Source of the DNA: Halopseudomonas salegens
GTDB taxonomy: Bacteria > Pseudomonadota > Gammaproteobacteria > Pseudomonadales > Pseudomonadaceae
DNA: 64,000 bases
NCBI RefSeq assembly: GCF_900105655.1
Contig: NZ_LT629787.1
Location: 682,001 to 746,000 of the forward strand
Direction of reading: 5' to 3'
Positions 50,143 to 59,846 of this stretch are shown here, in pieces (position 1 is the stretch's first letter; each line of letters starts with the position of its first letter). A program made the translations under genes and the position numbers. A model generated the notes under the pieces. That model did not search any database. It had not been told where the DNA came from and was given only the letters and a program-made list of their open reading frames with translations.

Positions 50143-50499
50143 TTAGATGAGGGCGCCCAGCTCTCTCTCCAACAGGTTTTCGTCGCCCAGATTGAGCGCC
50201 ACCAGCCGGCGCAGGTGGCTGATGGAATCCAGATCGATGTGTTCGCACTGAAAGCCAAGCAGGCCTTCCTCGGCATGTGCCAGGCGCACTTCCATGCGTA
50301 TCTGGCTGCCTTCGGCCAGCTCGATAATGGCAATAAATGGCTGTTGGCGGCGACTCTGCTCCCAGTTATCCGGTTGCAGTACCAGCAAGCCGCGCAGGGA
50401 AACATCTACCAGTCGCACCGGCAGTTGCCAGTCATCCTGTTGCAGGTAAGTCGCCGCATCAAAGGGGATGCGTGTGAAGCGGCGTCTGTCATCGCTCAT
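50143..50499 (-). CDS. mapZ: PilZ-domain c-di-GMP receptor, MapZ-type
   Basis: 118-residue single-domain PilZ protein. C-di-GMP ligands are present: R6xxxR10 in the RRRFTR loop and DxSxxG at residues 32-37 (DVSLRG). The C-terminal part, HIDLDSISHLRRLVALNLGDE, is nearly identical to my recollection of P. aeruginosa MapZ (PA4608), also encoded next to radA, which binds the chemotaxis methyltransferase CheR1 to tune flagellar switching. The start is ATG 50499 with GGAG upstream; a TTG two codons earlier is less likely. It is convergent with radA across a 139-bp gap. Confidence 0.88.
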   Translation of the reverse strand: MSDDRRRFTRIPFDAATYLQQDDWQLPVRLVDVSLRGLLVLQPDNWEQSRRQQPFIAIIELAEGSQIRMEVRLAHAEEGLLGFQCEHIDLDSISHLRRLVALNLGDENLLERELGALI

Positions 50500-50590
50500 G
50501 GTCAATCTCCAACATCAGGCAGTATCTACCTGAACTATAGCGGGTATTTGGCCCGGCGCGTATCTACCGGGCGCTTGGTTTTGCAAGAAA

Positions 50591-51976
<1,386 letters not shown>

Positions 51977-52134
51977 CTAGCAGAGCGCGCCATGCTTCGA
52001 AATAGTGCTGCACGGAAACTCAGCGCACGTTTCCGGTGCATTTCTGCCTGTTCCTGTGGCTCTGGACCTTTTATCGCTGGTGTTTGCATGGCTTCAGCAA
52101 CACCATGGCAATGCACCAATCAGGTGCTTGTGAG

Positions 52135-52157
52135 GCCTGACACCCTGTCATGCAGGC
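52135..52157 (-). terminator. Weak hairpin downstream of ettA
   Basis: TGACA-CCC-TGTCA (52138-52150), flanked by GCC and GGC with a small bulge, forms an imperfect stem 19 bp past the ettA stop. No T-run follows on the minus strand. The rest of the 51932-52175 gap holds only short unconvincing frames. Confidence 0.3.
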
Positions 52158-52175
52158 AAGGTGCCAGTTTATCCT

Positions 52176-53840
52176 TCACGCCAGTTTCTTGTAGCGGACC
52201 CGGTGTGGCTGGGCTGCCGCCTCCCCCAGACGTTTTTTGCGATCAGCCTCGAACTCGGTGTAGTTGCCTTCGAAGAAAACTACCTGAGCATCATCCTCAT
52301 AGGACAGGATATGCGTGGCAATGCGATCAAGGAACCAGCGATCGTGCGAAATCACGATGGCCGAGCCGGGGAAGTCGAGCAGGGCTTCCTCCAGTGCTCG
52401 CAGAGTTTCCACGTCGAGATCGTTGGACGGCTCGTCGAGCAGCAGCACGTTGGCACCCTGTTTCAGCGTCAGTGCGAGGTGCAGGCGTCCGCGCTCACCA
52501 CCGGACAGCTCCTTGACGAATTTCTGCTGGTCGCCGCCCTTGAAGTTGAAGCGTCCGACATAGCCGCGCGAGGGCACTTCATAGTTGCCGATCTTGATCA
52601 TGTCGAAGCCATCGGACACTTGCTCCCACACGGTCTTGTTGCCGTCCAGGCTGTCACGGCTCTGATCGACGCTGGCAATCTGCACACTGTCGCCAATCTC
52701 GATGCTGCCGCTGTCCGGTTGTTCCTTGCCGGTCAGCATGCGGAACAGGGTGGATTTACCCGCGCCGTTACCACCAATGACGCCGATGATTGCGCCCTTG
52801 GGCACGCTGAGGCTGAGATTGTCGATCAGTTGGCGGTCGCCATAGCCCTTGCTGACATTGTGCAGCTCGATGACCTTGTCACCCAGGCGCGGGCCGGCCG
52901 GGATATAGATTTCATTGGTTTCACTGCGCTTCTGGAATTCCTGGGACTGCAGCTCCTCAAAACGCTGCATGCGTGCCTTGGACTTGGACTGGCGGCCCTT
53001 GGCGCCCTGGCGCACCCATTCCAGTTCGGCTTTCATTGCCTTGGCATGTGAGGCTTCCTGCTTGGCTTCCTGGCTCAGGCGAGCGGCCTTGGATTCCAGC
53101 CACTGGGAGTAATTGCCTTCAAAGGGAATGCCCATGCCGCGGTCCAGCTCGAGAATCCAGCCGGCGACATTGTCGAGGAAATAGCGGTCGTGGGTAATGG
53201 CGACCACGGTACCGCTGAAATCGTGCAGGAAGCGCTCAAGCCAGGCGACCGAATCGGCATCCAGGTGGTTGGTTGGTTCGTCCAGCAGCAGCATGTCAGG
53301 GGCTGACAGCAACAGGCGGCACAAGGCGACGCGGCGCTTTTCACCACCGGACAGGTGACCGATTTCCGCATCCCAGGCCGGCAGGCGCAGGGCGTCGGCG
53401 GCGACTTCCAGTTGCCGTTCCAGGTTATGCCCGTCGGAGGCCTGCAGAATGGCTTCCAGCTTGGCCTGTTCGGCAGCCAGAGCATCAAAGTCGGCATCCG
53501 GCTCGGCATAGGCGGCATACACGGCATCCAGGCGTTCCTGAGCATCCTTGATCTCGCTGACGGCTTCTTCCACGATATCACGTACGGTCTTGTTCGGATC
53601 CAGCTCAGGCTCCTGTGGCAGGTAGCCGACCTTGATGCCCGGCATCGGGCGTGCTTCGCCGTCGATCTCGGTATCGACCCCGGCCATGATGCGCAGCAGG
53701 GTGGATTTACCGGCCCCATTCAGACCCAATACGCCGATTTTGGCGCCGGGGAAAAATGACAGGGAAATATCCTTGAGAATCTGACGCTTCGGGGGCACGA
53801 CCTTGCTTACCCGGTGCATGCTGTATACGTATTGAGCCAT
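52176..53840 (-). CDS. ettA: Energy-dependent translational throttle protein EttA (ABC-F)
   Basis: Soluble tandem ABC ATPase that binds the ribosomal E site and gates entry into elongation according to ADP/ATP level. The start at 53840 (MAQYVYSMHRVSKVVPPKRQIL) is the family N-terminus and gives 554 residues (E. coli 555). There are two ATP-binding cassettes: Walker A GLNGAGKST and GGNGAGKST, ABC signatures LSGGEKRRVALC and LSGGERGRLHLA, and Walker B LLLDEPTNHLD and LLLDEPSNDLD. An EttA-type arm and charged linker separate them. There is no membrane domain. An 8-bp stem-loop lies in its 5' leader. Confidence 0.97.
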   Translation of the reverse strand: MAQYVYSMHRVSKVVPPKRQILKDISLSFFPGAKIGVLGLNGAGKSTLLRIMAGVDTEIDGEARPMPGIKVGYLPQEPELDPNKTVRDIVEEAVSEIKDAQERLDAVYAAYAEPDADFDALAAEQAKLEAILQASDGHNLERQLEVAADALRLPAWDAEIGHLSGGEKRRVALCRLLLSAPDMLLLDEPTNHLDADSVAWLERFLHDFSGTVVAITHDRYFLDNVAGWILELDRGMGIPFEGNYSQWLESKAARLSQEAKQEASHAKAMKAELEWVRQGAKGRQSKSKARMQRFEELQSQEFQKRSETNEIYIPAGPRLGDKVIELHNVSKGYGDRQLIDNLSLSVPKGAIIGVIGGNGAGKSTLFRMLTGKEQPDSGSIEIGDSVQIASVDQSRDSLDGNKTVWEQVSDGFDMIKIGNYEVPSRGYVGRFNFKGGDQQKFVKELSGGERGRLHLALTLKQGANVLLLDEPSNDLDVETLRALEEALLDFPGSAIVISHDRWFLDRIATHILSYEDDAQVVFFEGNYTEFEADRKKRLGEAAAQPHRVRYKKLA

Positions 53841-54453
53841 GGCTTGAACCTGTGGAGATAGAACGTGGAAACAGTGCGTTGGCCCGCTTGGCATGGGCCA
53901 ACAATTGCGGGCAAGGCTAGCTTAACTGAGGCTGCAGAGCAAACGCCTGCAGCAGGGCTGGCATGACAGATCATGCCCGCGGCCAATGCGCTTGTCGATT
54001 AACTGCCGGTGCTGGTGTGGCGTATAGTCGTTATCGTCGGCCAAGCCGGCCAAGGGGCCTTGTTTCAACCAGGCGGGCGCGCGGATTTTTATCCCCGGTG
54101 CGGCACTTCTATCCGCAGGAACAAGGCCCGATGGATGCCCTTGCTTTGCCCTTGAGAATACGCCGCTTCGGGTGTCACTATGATGCCAAGTCAATGGATA
54201 CTGTTAAGCTATTGAGCGACGGTTCAACCTCGCAGAGAACAAAGCGTTAAGCCATGAGTCAACAGTGTAGGCTGAGTTCGGTACTGACTGATGTTGAACG
54301 TAAAGGCTGACATCGCTGTTCAGCGGGCTTGAGCCCTGAGATATATGACGGCAAAATGCAATCATCATCCTTGAGAGGCGACGCGCTTGCACAACAACCA
54401 TAATAATGTGTGCTCCAGCTTGTCAGGCATTTCTGCGGCCAACGGGAGTGACC
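53841..54453. other. Divergent ettA / GGDEF-EAL intergenic region
   Basis: About 610 bp without a convincing gene. A perfect inverted repeat GTTGGCCC-(9 nt)-GGGCCAAC at 53878-53902 sits in the ettA leader. The remaining sequence has short frames on both strands (53922-54194 minus, 53963-54250 plus, 54204-54401 minus) without recognisable domains or good ribosome sites. No clear promoter could be assigned for the GGDEF-EAL gene. Confidence 0.5.
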
Positions 54454-57400
54454 GTGGATAGTCTGAGCCTTTCCCTGATTGTGTTGCTTGCGGGCAGCCT
54501 GCTGACCCTGTGGCTGCTCGAGTCTCGCCGGCGTCGTCTTGCTCGTCGCCTGGCTTATCAGCAGCGGCGTTTTGATAATGTATTCAATGGCGTTGGTTTG
54601 TCGTTGTTTCTGTTCGATCTGTCGGCTTTGCCGCCATTTCTGCAGCGTAACGGTATTGCGGACCAGAAGGCATTGGATGACTGGTTGACGGGCAACCCGC
54701 TGCGGCAGCATGAGCTGGTTCAGCAGGTGCAGATCATTGATGCCAATCCCCTGGCTTTGCAGTTGTTCGGAGCAAGCTCGGTCGCCGACCTGCAGCGTCT
54801 CATGCAACGGGATCCTGATTTACGCAAAACGGGTGCCCGTTACCAACTGATACTCGCCGTGCTGGAACAGCGGCCACTGCTTGAGCTCAATACTATCGTG
54901 CAACGTCTGGATGGAGCGATTCGCTACGTCTGGATGGTGATGCGTTTGCCCGCCCGGGTCAGTGACTACCGCGCGGTTCCCTTGAGTCTTTCTGACATTA
55001 CTGAGCGGCGCAAGGCTGAAAAGGCGATCAAGGAACGTGAGCGCTTTTGGGCCAGTGTGGTCAAAGCGGTACCCGATGTGGTCTTTGTCCGCGACGTGCG
55101 TAACAATCAATTCAGTTTCAGTAATCGCCCTCTGGCGGAAGTGTTGGGGTACAGCGAGGAGGAAATTGCCCGGTTGCCCCCGAATTACCGCGACGACATG
55201 CTGCACCCGGATGATCTGGAGTACATGCAAGCCAATCGCAACATGCTGCATACCCTGGTTGCTGATCAGGTATTGGAATGGCGCGTTCGCTGGCAGCACA
55301 AAACCGAAGGCTGGCACTGGTTCAATCTGCGCGCCCGGGTGTTGTCCCGCTTCAGTGATGGTCGAGTAAAGCAGGTGATTGGCGTCGTCCGCGATGTGAC
55401 TCAACAAACCCGCGATAACGAGCGTCTGGAGGCAAGTGAGCAGCGCTATCGGTTACTGGCGGAAAATATTACCGATGTAATCTGGTCGACTGATCCGCAC
55501 TTCCAATTGGATTACATCAGCCCTTCGGTAGTGCATCAGCTGGGCTACCAGCCCGAACAGTTGATTCGTGAAGGCTTTGTCAGTGTGGTGGCGGATGAGC
55601 GCTACAGGTTGTTCATGGCCGATCTGTTGCGTGAGCTTGCGCCCCAGGTCAAAGATGCCAAGGCGTCGCTCCGTTTGCGTCAAGAAGGCATGCGCCGGCA
55701 AATCACTTTCGACTGCATTCGGGCCGATGGACACAAATGCCCGATCGAGATGCGCATCAGTCTTATGTGGGGGCCTTTGGGTGAGTTTCTGGGCCTGCTT
55801 GGCATTGCCCGGGATATCAGTGAGCAACGGCGCACCGAAAACCGTTTGCGCATGGCGGCGACCGTGTTCGAAAACACCACGGGTGCCATTGTGGTGACTG
55901 ATCCGGCGGGATATATCGTGCAGGTAAATGCCAACTTCACCCAGATTACCGGCTACTCGGCAGAGGATGTCATCGATCAGCAGCCGGATATGTTTATCGT
56001 CGATGAGTATTCCCCGGGTTTCTATCGCAACCTGCAGCAAACCTTGTTGAAAGAAGGGCGCTGGGAGGGTGAAGTCTGGTATCGCCGGCGTTCGGGGGAG
56101 GCATTCCCGTCCTGGAGCGGGATCAACGCAGTGTACGATCATGAAGGTGATCTGGTCAGTTATGTCAGCTTTTTTGTCGATGTCAGTGAGCGCAAGGCGA
56201 GTGAAGCGCGGATCGAAAGTCTTGCCTACTATGATCCGTTAACCGGTCTGCCCAACCGGACATTATTCCAGGACCGTATCAATTCAGCACTGCAACTGGC
56301 TGCCCGTCGGCAGGAGTGGGTGGTGGTGCTGTTCATGGATCTGGATCGCTTCAAGCCGATCAATGACACCCTCGGTCATGCCGCTGGCGATGTGATGCTC
56401 AAGCAGGTGGCGCAACGTTTGCGTCAGTGCGTGCGTGAGAGCGATACCGTGGCACGGATGGGTGGTGATGAATTTACCCTCTTGCTGAGCGGCATTCGCG
56501 GGCGCGAAGAGGCCATGTCGACCAGCGTGCATGTGGCTGAAAAAGTCCTTGCAGCACTGACACCGGCTTTCATTCTGCAGGAGCGGGAATTTTTCATCAG
56601 TGCCAGCATTGGTATCGCGCTCTATCCCCAGGATGATCAGGATGCCGAAAGCCTGCTCAAGCACGCTGATACGGCTATGTACCATGCCAAGGATATCGGC
56701 AAAAACAATTTCCAGTTCTTCCAGCGGGACATGAATGATCGCGCACTGGAGCGTCTGGCGCTGGAAAATGACCTGCGACGGGCTTTGCTCGACAATGCGT
56801 TCACTTTGCATTACCAGCCACAATTTGATTGCCTGGAAGGGCGGCTGGTGGGTGCCGAGGCCTTGTTGCGCTGGCAGCACCCGCAACGTGGCGCGGTATC
56901 ACCGGCGGTGTTCGTACCGATTGCCGAAGAGATCGGGTTGATTGGCGCCTTGGGGGATTGGGTACTGGATACTGCCTGCCGGCAGCTGGCCGACTGGCAT
57001 GCGGCGGGGCAGAAGCTTCCGCGTCTGGCCATCAATCTTTCAGGCCGTCAGTTTATTGAGGGCGGGCTGGTGGAGCAGGTGGCTGCTGCCTTGCAACGGC
57101 ACGCGATCAATCCGCAGTGGATCGAACTGGAACTGACTGAAAGCATACTGCTGGACGATGTTGTGGGCACTATGCGTACCCTGCGGCGGCTCAATGCCCT
57201 GGGCGTCAGTATTGCGGTGGATGACTTTGGTACCGGCTACTCATCTCTGAGCTACCTCAAGGATTTTCCGATCGACACCCTGAAAATTGACCGCAGTTTC
57301 ATTGCGCCGATCGATCAGGACGGGGCCGATGCCCGTCTGGTGGAGGCCATCATTGCGCTCGGGCGCAGTCTGCGATTGCGGGTGATTGCCGAAGGTGTGG

Positions 57401-57519
57401 AAACCCAGGCCCAGTTACAGCGCCTTTGCGAGCTGGATTGTGATGAAGTGCAAGGCTTCTATCTCGGTCATCCATTGCCTGCCGAGCGTTTTTTTGCTGT
57501 GGCCTTGTCCGGCCCGTAA
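54454..57519 (+). CDS. Membrane multi-PAS GGDEF-EAL protein, MorA-like
   Basis: Dual-domain c-di-GMP enzyme of about 1020 residues. One N-terminal membrane helix (SLIVLLAGSLLTLWLL) is followed by four PAS-like domains, then GGDEF (56461-56475, intact) with the RESD inhibitory-site motif at 56434-56445, and an EAL domain with intact EAL (56857-56865), ELTES, DDFGTGYSS and EGVET. Its position next to glyA is that of P. aeruginosa MorA, but MorA is larger (about 1415 aa), so this may be a shortened orthologue. The start is uncertain: GTG 54454 has GGGAG 5 bp upstream and begins just before the membrane helix; ATG 54406 would add 16 residues with no ribosome site. Confidence 0.88.
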   Translation: MDSLSLSLIVLLAGSLLTLWLLESRRRRLARRLAYQQRRFDNVFNGVGLSLFLFDLSALPPFLQRNGIADQKALDDWLTGNPLRQHELVQQVQIIDANPLALQLFGASSVADLQRLMQRDPDLRKTGARYQLILAVLEQRPLLELNTIVQRLDGAIRYVWMVMRLPARVSDYRAVPLSLSDITERRKAEKAIKERERFWASVVKAVPDVVFVRDVRNNQFSFSNRPLAEVLGYSEEEIARLPPNYRDDMLHPDDLEYMQANRNMLHTLVADQVLEWRVRWQHKTEGWHWFNLRARVLSRFSDGRVKQVIGVVRDVTQQTRDNERLEASEQRYRLLAENITDVIWSTDPHFQLDYISPSVVHQLGYQPEQLIREGFVSVVADERYRLFMADLLRELAPQVKDAKASLRLRQEGMRRQITFDCIRADGHKCPIEMRISLMWGPLGEFLGLLGIARDISEQRRTENRLRMAATVFENTTGAIVVTDPAGYIVQVNANFTQITGYSAEDVIDQQPDMFIVDEYSPGFYRNLQQTLLKEGRWEGEVWYRRRSGEAFPSWSGINAVYDHEGDLVSYVSFFVDVSERKASEARIESLAYYDPLTGLPNRTLFQDRINSALQLAARRQEWVVVLFMDLDRFKPINDTLGHAAGDVMLKQVAQRLRQCVRESDTVARMGGDEFTLLLSGIRGREEAMSTSVHVAEKVLAALTPAFILQEREFFISASIGIALYPQDDQDAESLLKHADTAMYHAKDIGKNNFQFFQRDMNDRALERLALENDLRRALLDNAFTLHYQPQFDCLEGRLVGAEALLRWQHPQRGAVSPAVFVPIAEEIGLIGALGDWVLDTACRQLADWHAAGQKLPRLAINLSGRQFIEGGLVEQVAAALQRHAINPQWIELELTESILLDDVVGTMRTLRRLNALGVSIAVDDFGTGYSSLSYLKDFPIDTLKIDRSFIAPIDQDGADARLVEAIIALGRSLRLRVIAEGVETQAQLQRLCELDCDEVQGFYLGHPLPAERFFAVALSGP

Positions 57520-57584
57520 GCGGCGGTTGCCAGCAGTACTTATCGGCTTGCAACAAACTCATGGTCAAGTGGCGTGCTTTTCAT

Positions 57585-57613
57585 GTGCCAGTTGCGCCCC
57601 GATGAGGTAAAAT
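57585..57613 (+). promoter_or_regulatory. Putative sigma-70 promoter for glyA
   Basis: GTGCCA (57585-57590) and TAAAAT (57608-57613) are 17 bp apart, 39 bp before the glyA ATG. No glycine-riboswitch or PurR-like sequence was recognised in the leader. Confidence 0.5.
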
Positions 57614-57652
57614 GCGGCCTCTTTTTCGAACGTCCTAGCAGGGGGCCGAGTC

Positions 57653-58909
57653 ATGTTTAGCCGTTCCAACGATATTGCCGCCGTCGATGCCGAACTCTGG
57701 GCTGCCATGCAGCAGGAAGTCAAGCGTCAGGAAGCCCACATCGAGCTGATCGCATCCGAGAACTATACCAGTCCGGCGATCATGCAGGCGCAGGGATCGG
57801 TGCTGACCAACAAGTATGCCGAAGGTTACCCGGGCAAGCGCTACTATGGCGGTTGCGAATACGTTGATGTGGCCGAGCAACTGGCTATCGATCGTGCCAA
57901 GCAACTGTTTGGTGCCGATTACGCCAATGTACAACCGCACGCCGGTTCGCAAGCCAATGCCGCTGTCTTTCAGGCGCTGCTGACGCCGGGCGACACCGTA
58001 CTGGGCATGAGCCTGGCCCACGGTGGTCACCTGACTCATGGCGCTACGGTCAACTTTTCCGGCAAGCATTACCATGCGGTGCAATATGGCATCAACACGG
58101 AAACCGGCCTGATCGATTATGACGAGATCGAGGCGCTGGCGCTGGAGCACAAGCCGAAGATGATCATCGCTGGCTTCTCCGCCTACTCCCAGGTGCTCGA
58201 TTTCCCGCGTTTCCGCGCGATTGCCGACAAGGTGGGTGCCTACCTGCTGGTGGATATGGCCCACGTAGCCGGTCTGGTTGCAGCTGGCGTGTATCCCAAC
58301 CCGGTGCCGCACGCTGACGTGGTGACCACGACCACGCACAAGACACTGCGCGGCCCGCGTGGTGGCCTGATTCTGGCCCGTGCCAATGAAACGCTGGAGA
58401 AGAAACTGAATTCGGCAGTTTTTCCCGGTGGCCAGGGTGGCCCCTTGATGCATGTGATCGCGGCCAAGGCCATCTGCTTCAAGGATGCCATGACGCCCGA
58501 GTTCAAGGCTTACCAGCAGCAGGTAGTGAAAAACGCCCAGGCCATGGCTGCCGTGTTTATCGAGCGCGGCTTTGATGTGATTTCCGGTGGCACCGAGAAC
58601 CACTTGTTCCTGCTCTCGTTGATCAAACAGGACATCACCGGCAAAGACGCCGATGCCGCCCTGGGTCGGGCGCATATTACGGTGAACAAGAACGCTGTGC
58701 CGAACGATCCGCGCTCGCCTTTTGTGACCTCAGGCCTGCGTATCGGTACGCCTGCGGTAACTACCCGCGGTTTCAATGCTCAGGACTGCGCCGATCTGGC
58801 TGGCTGGATCTGCGACATTCTCGACAATATGGGCGATGACAGTGTGATCGACAGGGTGCGTGGTCAGGTGGAAGCCATCTGTGCCCGTCATCCGGTATAT
58901 GTCGACTGA
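57653..58909 (+). CDS. glyA: Serine hydroxymethyltransferase
   Basis: PLP enzyme interconverting serine and glycine with tetrahydrofolate, the main source of one-carbon units. At 418 residues it carries the family landmarks: [19 protein letters not shown] near residue 28, the tight [14 protein letters not shown] segment near 60-73, and the PLP-lysine motif [16 protein letters not shown] near 222-237. The mid-length form matches E. coli GlyA (417). A hairpin follows the stop. Confidence 0.98.
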   Translation: MFSRSNDIAAVDAELWAAMQQEVKRQEAHIELIASENYTSPAIMQAQGSVLTNKYAEGYPGKRYYGGCEYVDVAEQLAIDRAKQLFGADYANVQPHAGSQANAAVFQALLTPGDTVLGMSLAHGGHLTHGATVNFSGKHYHAVQYGINTETGLIDYDEIEALALEHKPKMIIAGFSAYSQVLDFPRFRAIADKVGAYLLVDMAHVAGLVAAGVYPNPVPHADVVTTTTHKTLRGPRGGLILARANETLEKKLNSAVFPGGQGGPLMHVIAAKAICFKDAMTPEFKAYQQQVVKNAQAMAAVFIERGFDVISGGTENHLFLLSLIKQDITGKDADAALGRAHITVNKNAVPNDPRSPFVTSGLRIGTPAVTTRGFNAQDCADLAGWICDILDNMGDDSVIDRVRGQVEAICARHPVYVD

Positions 58910-58923
58910 TTGTTTCCCCACCT

Positions 58924-58985
58924 CCCCTGCGTCGCCCGGCGCAGGGGGTCTTCGGCGCCGCTGACCGGCCTCGTCAGGTTTTCTC
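58924..58985 (+). terminator. glyA terminator region
   Basis: An 8-bp stem CCCCTGCG/CGCAGGGG with an 8-nt loop (58924-58947) lies just after the glyA stop. A second small stem CTGAC/GTCAG (58961-58977) is followed by GTTTTCT, a better fit to an intrinsic terminator. Confidence 0.55.
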
Positions 58986-59068
58986 TGTTGCACACTTTGC
59001 CGGCTTATCACCGGGCTACTATGCTTACACTTGTGGATGAGCAGCTGAATCCTGAAGAGTGAGCATGC

Positions 59069-59809
59069 ATGCAAGTATTAGGCAGTTTCTTGCTGGTTCT
59101 GGTTGTGTGGCTGACAACAACACCTTTGGTTATGGCCACTGAACCCGTCCGCTTGGGTTTTCTGTTGTTCCCCGGCTACTCGGAGCTGGATGCCGAGCAT
59201 CGTCCGGTTGGCAGCATGGTCAGTACGCTGGAGTTGATCGTGACTACGGCGGGTTACTCTTTTCACAGTCAGGTTCTACCGGTAGCCCGCCTGCGGCGTG
59301 GATTGCGCAGTGGTCAGATAGATATCTGGCCTGGACTGCTTGAAGGCTCTGATCTGGAGCCTTTCGTCATCGAGTCAGACGAGCATCTGGGGCTGGTAGG
59401 CATCAATCTGTACCATCGACCGGGACAGGCGCCACCGCTGTGGCCAGACAGCCTGCGTGGCCGGCAGGTCATTCTTGTTACCAATTTTGCCTACACCGAC
59501 GCACTGCTGCGCACCTTGAACAACCCGGCACTGAACATTCGGCTGCATCGCAGCAGCAGTCATACCGGTGCGCTACAGATGTTGATGATGGGGCGTGGTG
59601 ACTATTTGCTGAATTATCGCAGTCAGGTGATTCCGGCGAGCAGGCGTCTGGGTATCGAGCCGCCACCGAATATTCTGGTCACCGAGCGCCCTCTGCGCCT
59701 GGTGATTTCACGCGAGAGGGATGATTATCTGGAGCTGCGTGAGCGCCTGGATGCGGCGATTGCCGAGCTGCGAGCGGCAGGGGTAAATCTGGATCAGACG
59801 ATGCGTTGA
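59069..59809 (+). CDS. Periplasmic substrate-binding (family 3-like) protein
   Basis: 246-residue protein with a Sec signal peptide (residues 1-24, ending LVMATEPV) and a small-solute binding-protein fold: RLGFLLFPGYSELD at the start of the mature chain, then VLPVARLRRGLRSGQIDIWPGLL and LRGRQVILVTNFAY. No ABC permease or ATPase gene is adjacent, so it resembles the orphan transporter-like binding proteins that are common in Pseudomonas and often work as sensors or have unknown roles. The ligand is not inferable. It converges with mqo across a shared terminator. Confidence 0.75.
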   Translation: MQVLGSFLLVLVVWLTTTPLVMATEPVRLGFLLFPGYSELDAEHRPVGSMVSTLELIVTTAGYSFHSQVLPVARLRRGLRSGQIDIWPGLLEGSDLEPFVIESDEHLGLVGINLYHRPGQAPPLWPDSLRGRQVILVTNFAYTDALLRTLNNPALNIRLHRSSSHTGALQMLMMGRGDYLLNYRSQVIPASRRLGIEPPPNILVTERPLRLVISRERDDYLELRERLDAAIAELRAAGVNLDQTMR

Positions 59810-59811
59810 AA

Positions 59812-59835
59812 GCCCGGTCAGTTACTTGACCGGGC
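59812..59835. terminator. Bidirectional terminator between the binding protein and mqo
   Basis: A perfect 9-bp stem GCCCGGTCA/TGACCGGGC with a 6-nt loop lies 2 bp after the binding-protein stop and 11 bp beyond the mqo stop. On the minus strand it is followed by TTTC. Confidence 0.65.
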
Positions 59836-59846
59836 CTGACTGTTGG

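Noticed and set aside
53922-54401. Possible small genes (90, 95 and 65 codons) between ettA and the GGDEF-EAL gene.
   Set aside because: Poor start contexts, compositionally odd translations, mutually overlapping on opposite strands.
57520-57652. Glycine riboswitch upstream of glyA.
   Set aside because: The 133-bp gap shows no glycine-aptamer-like conserved core; an ordinary promoter explains it.
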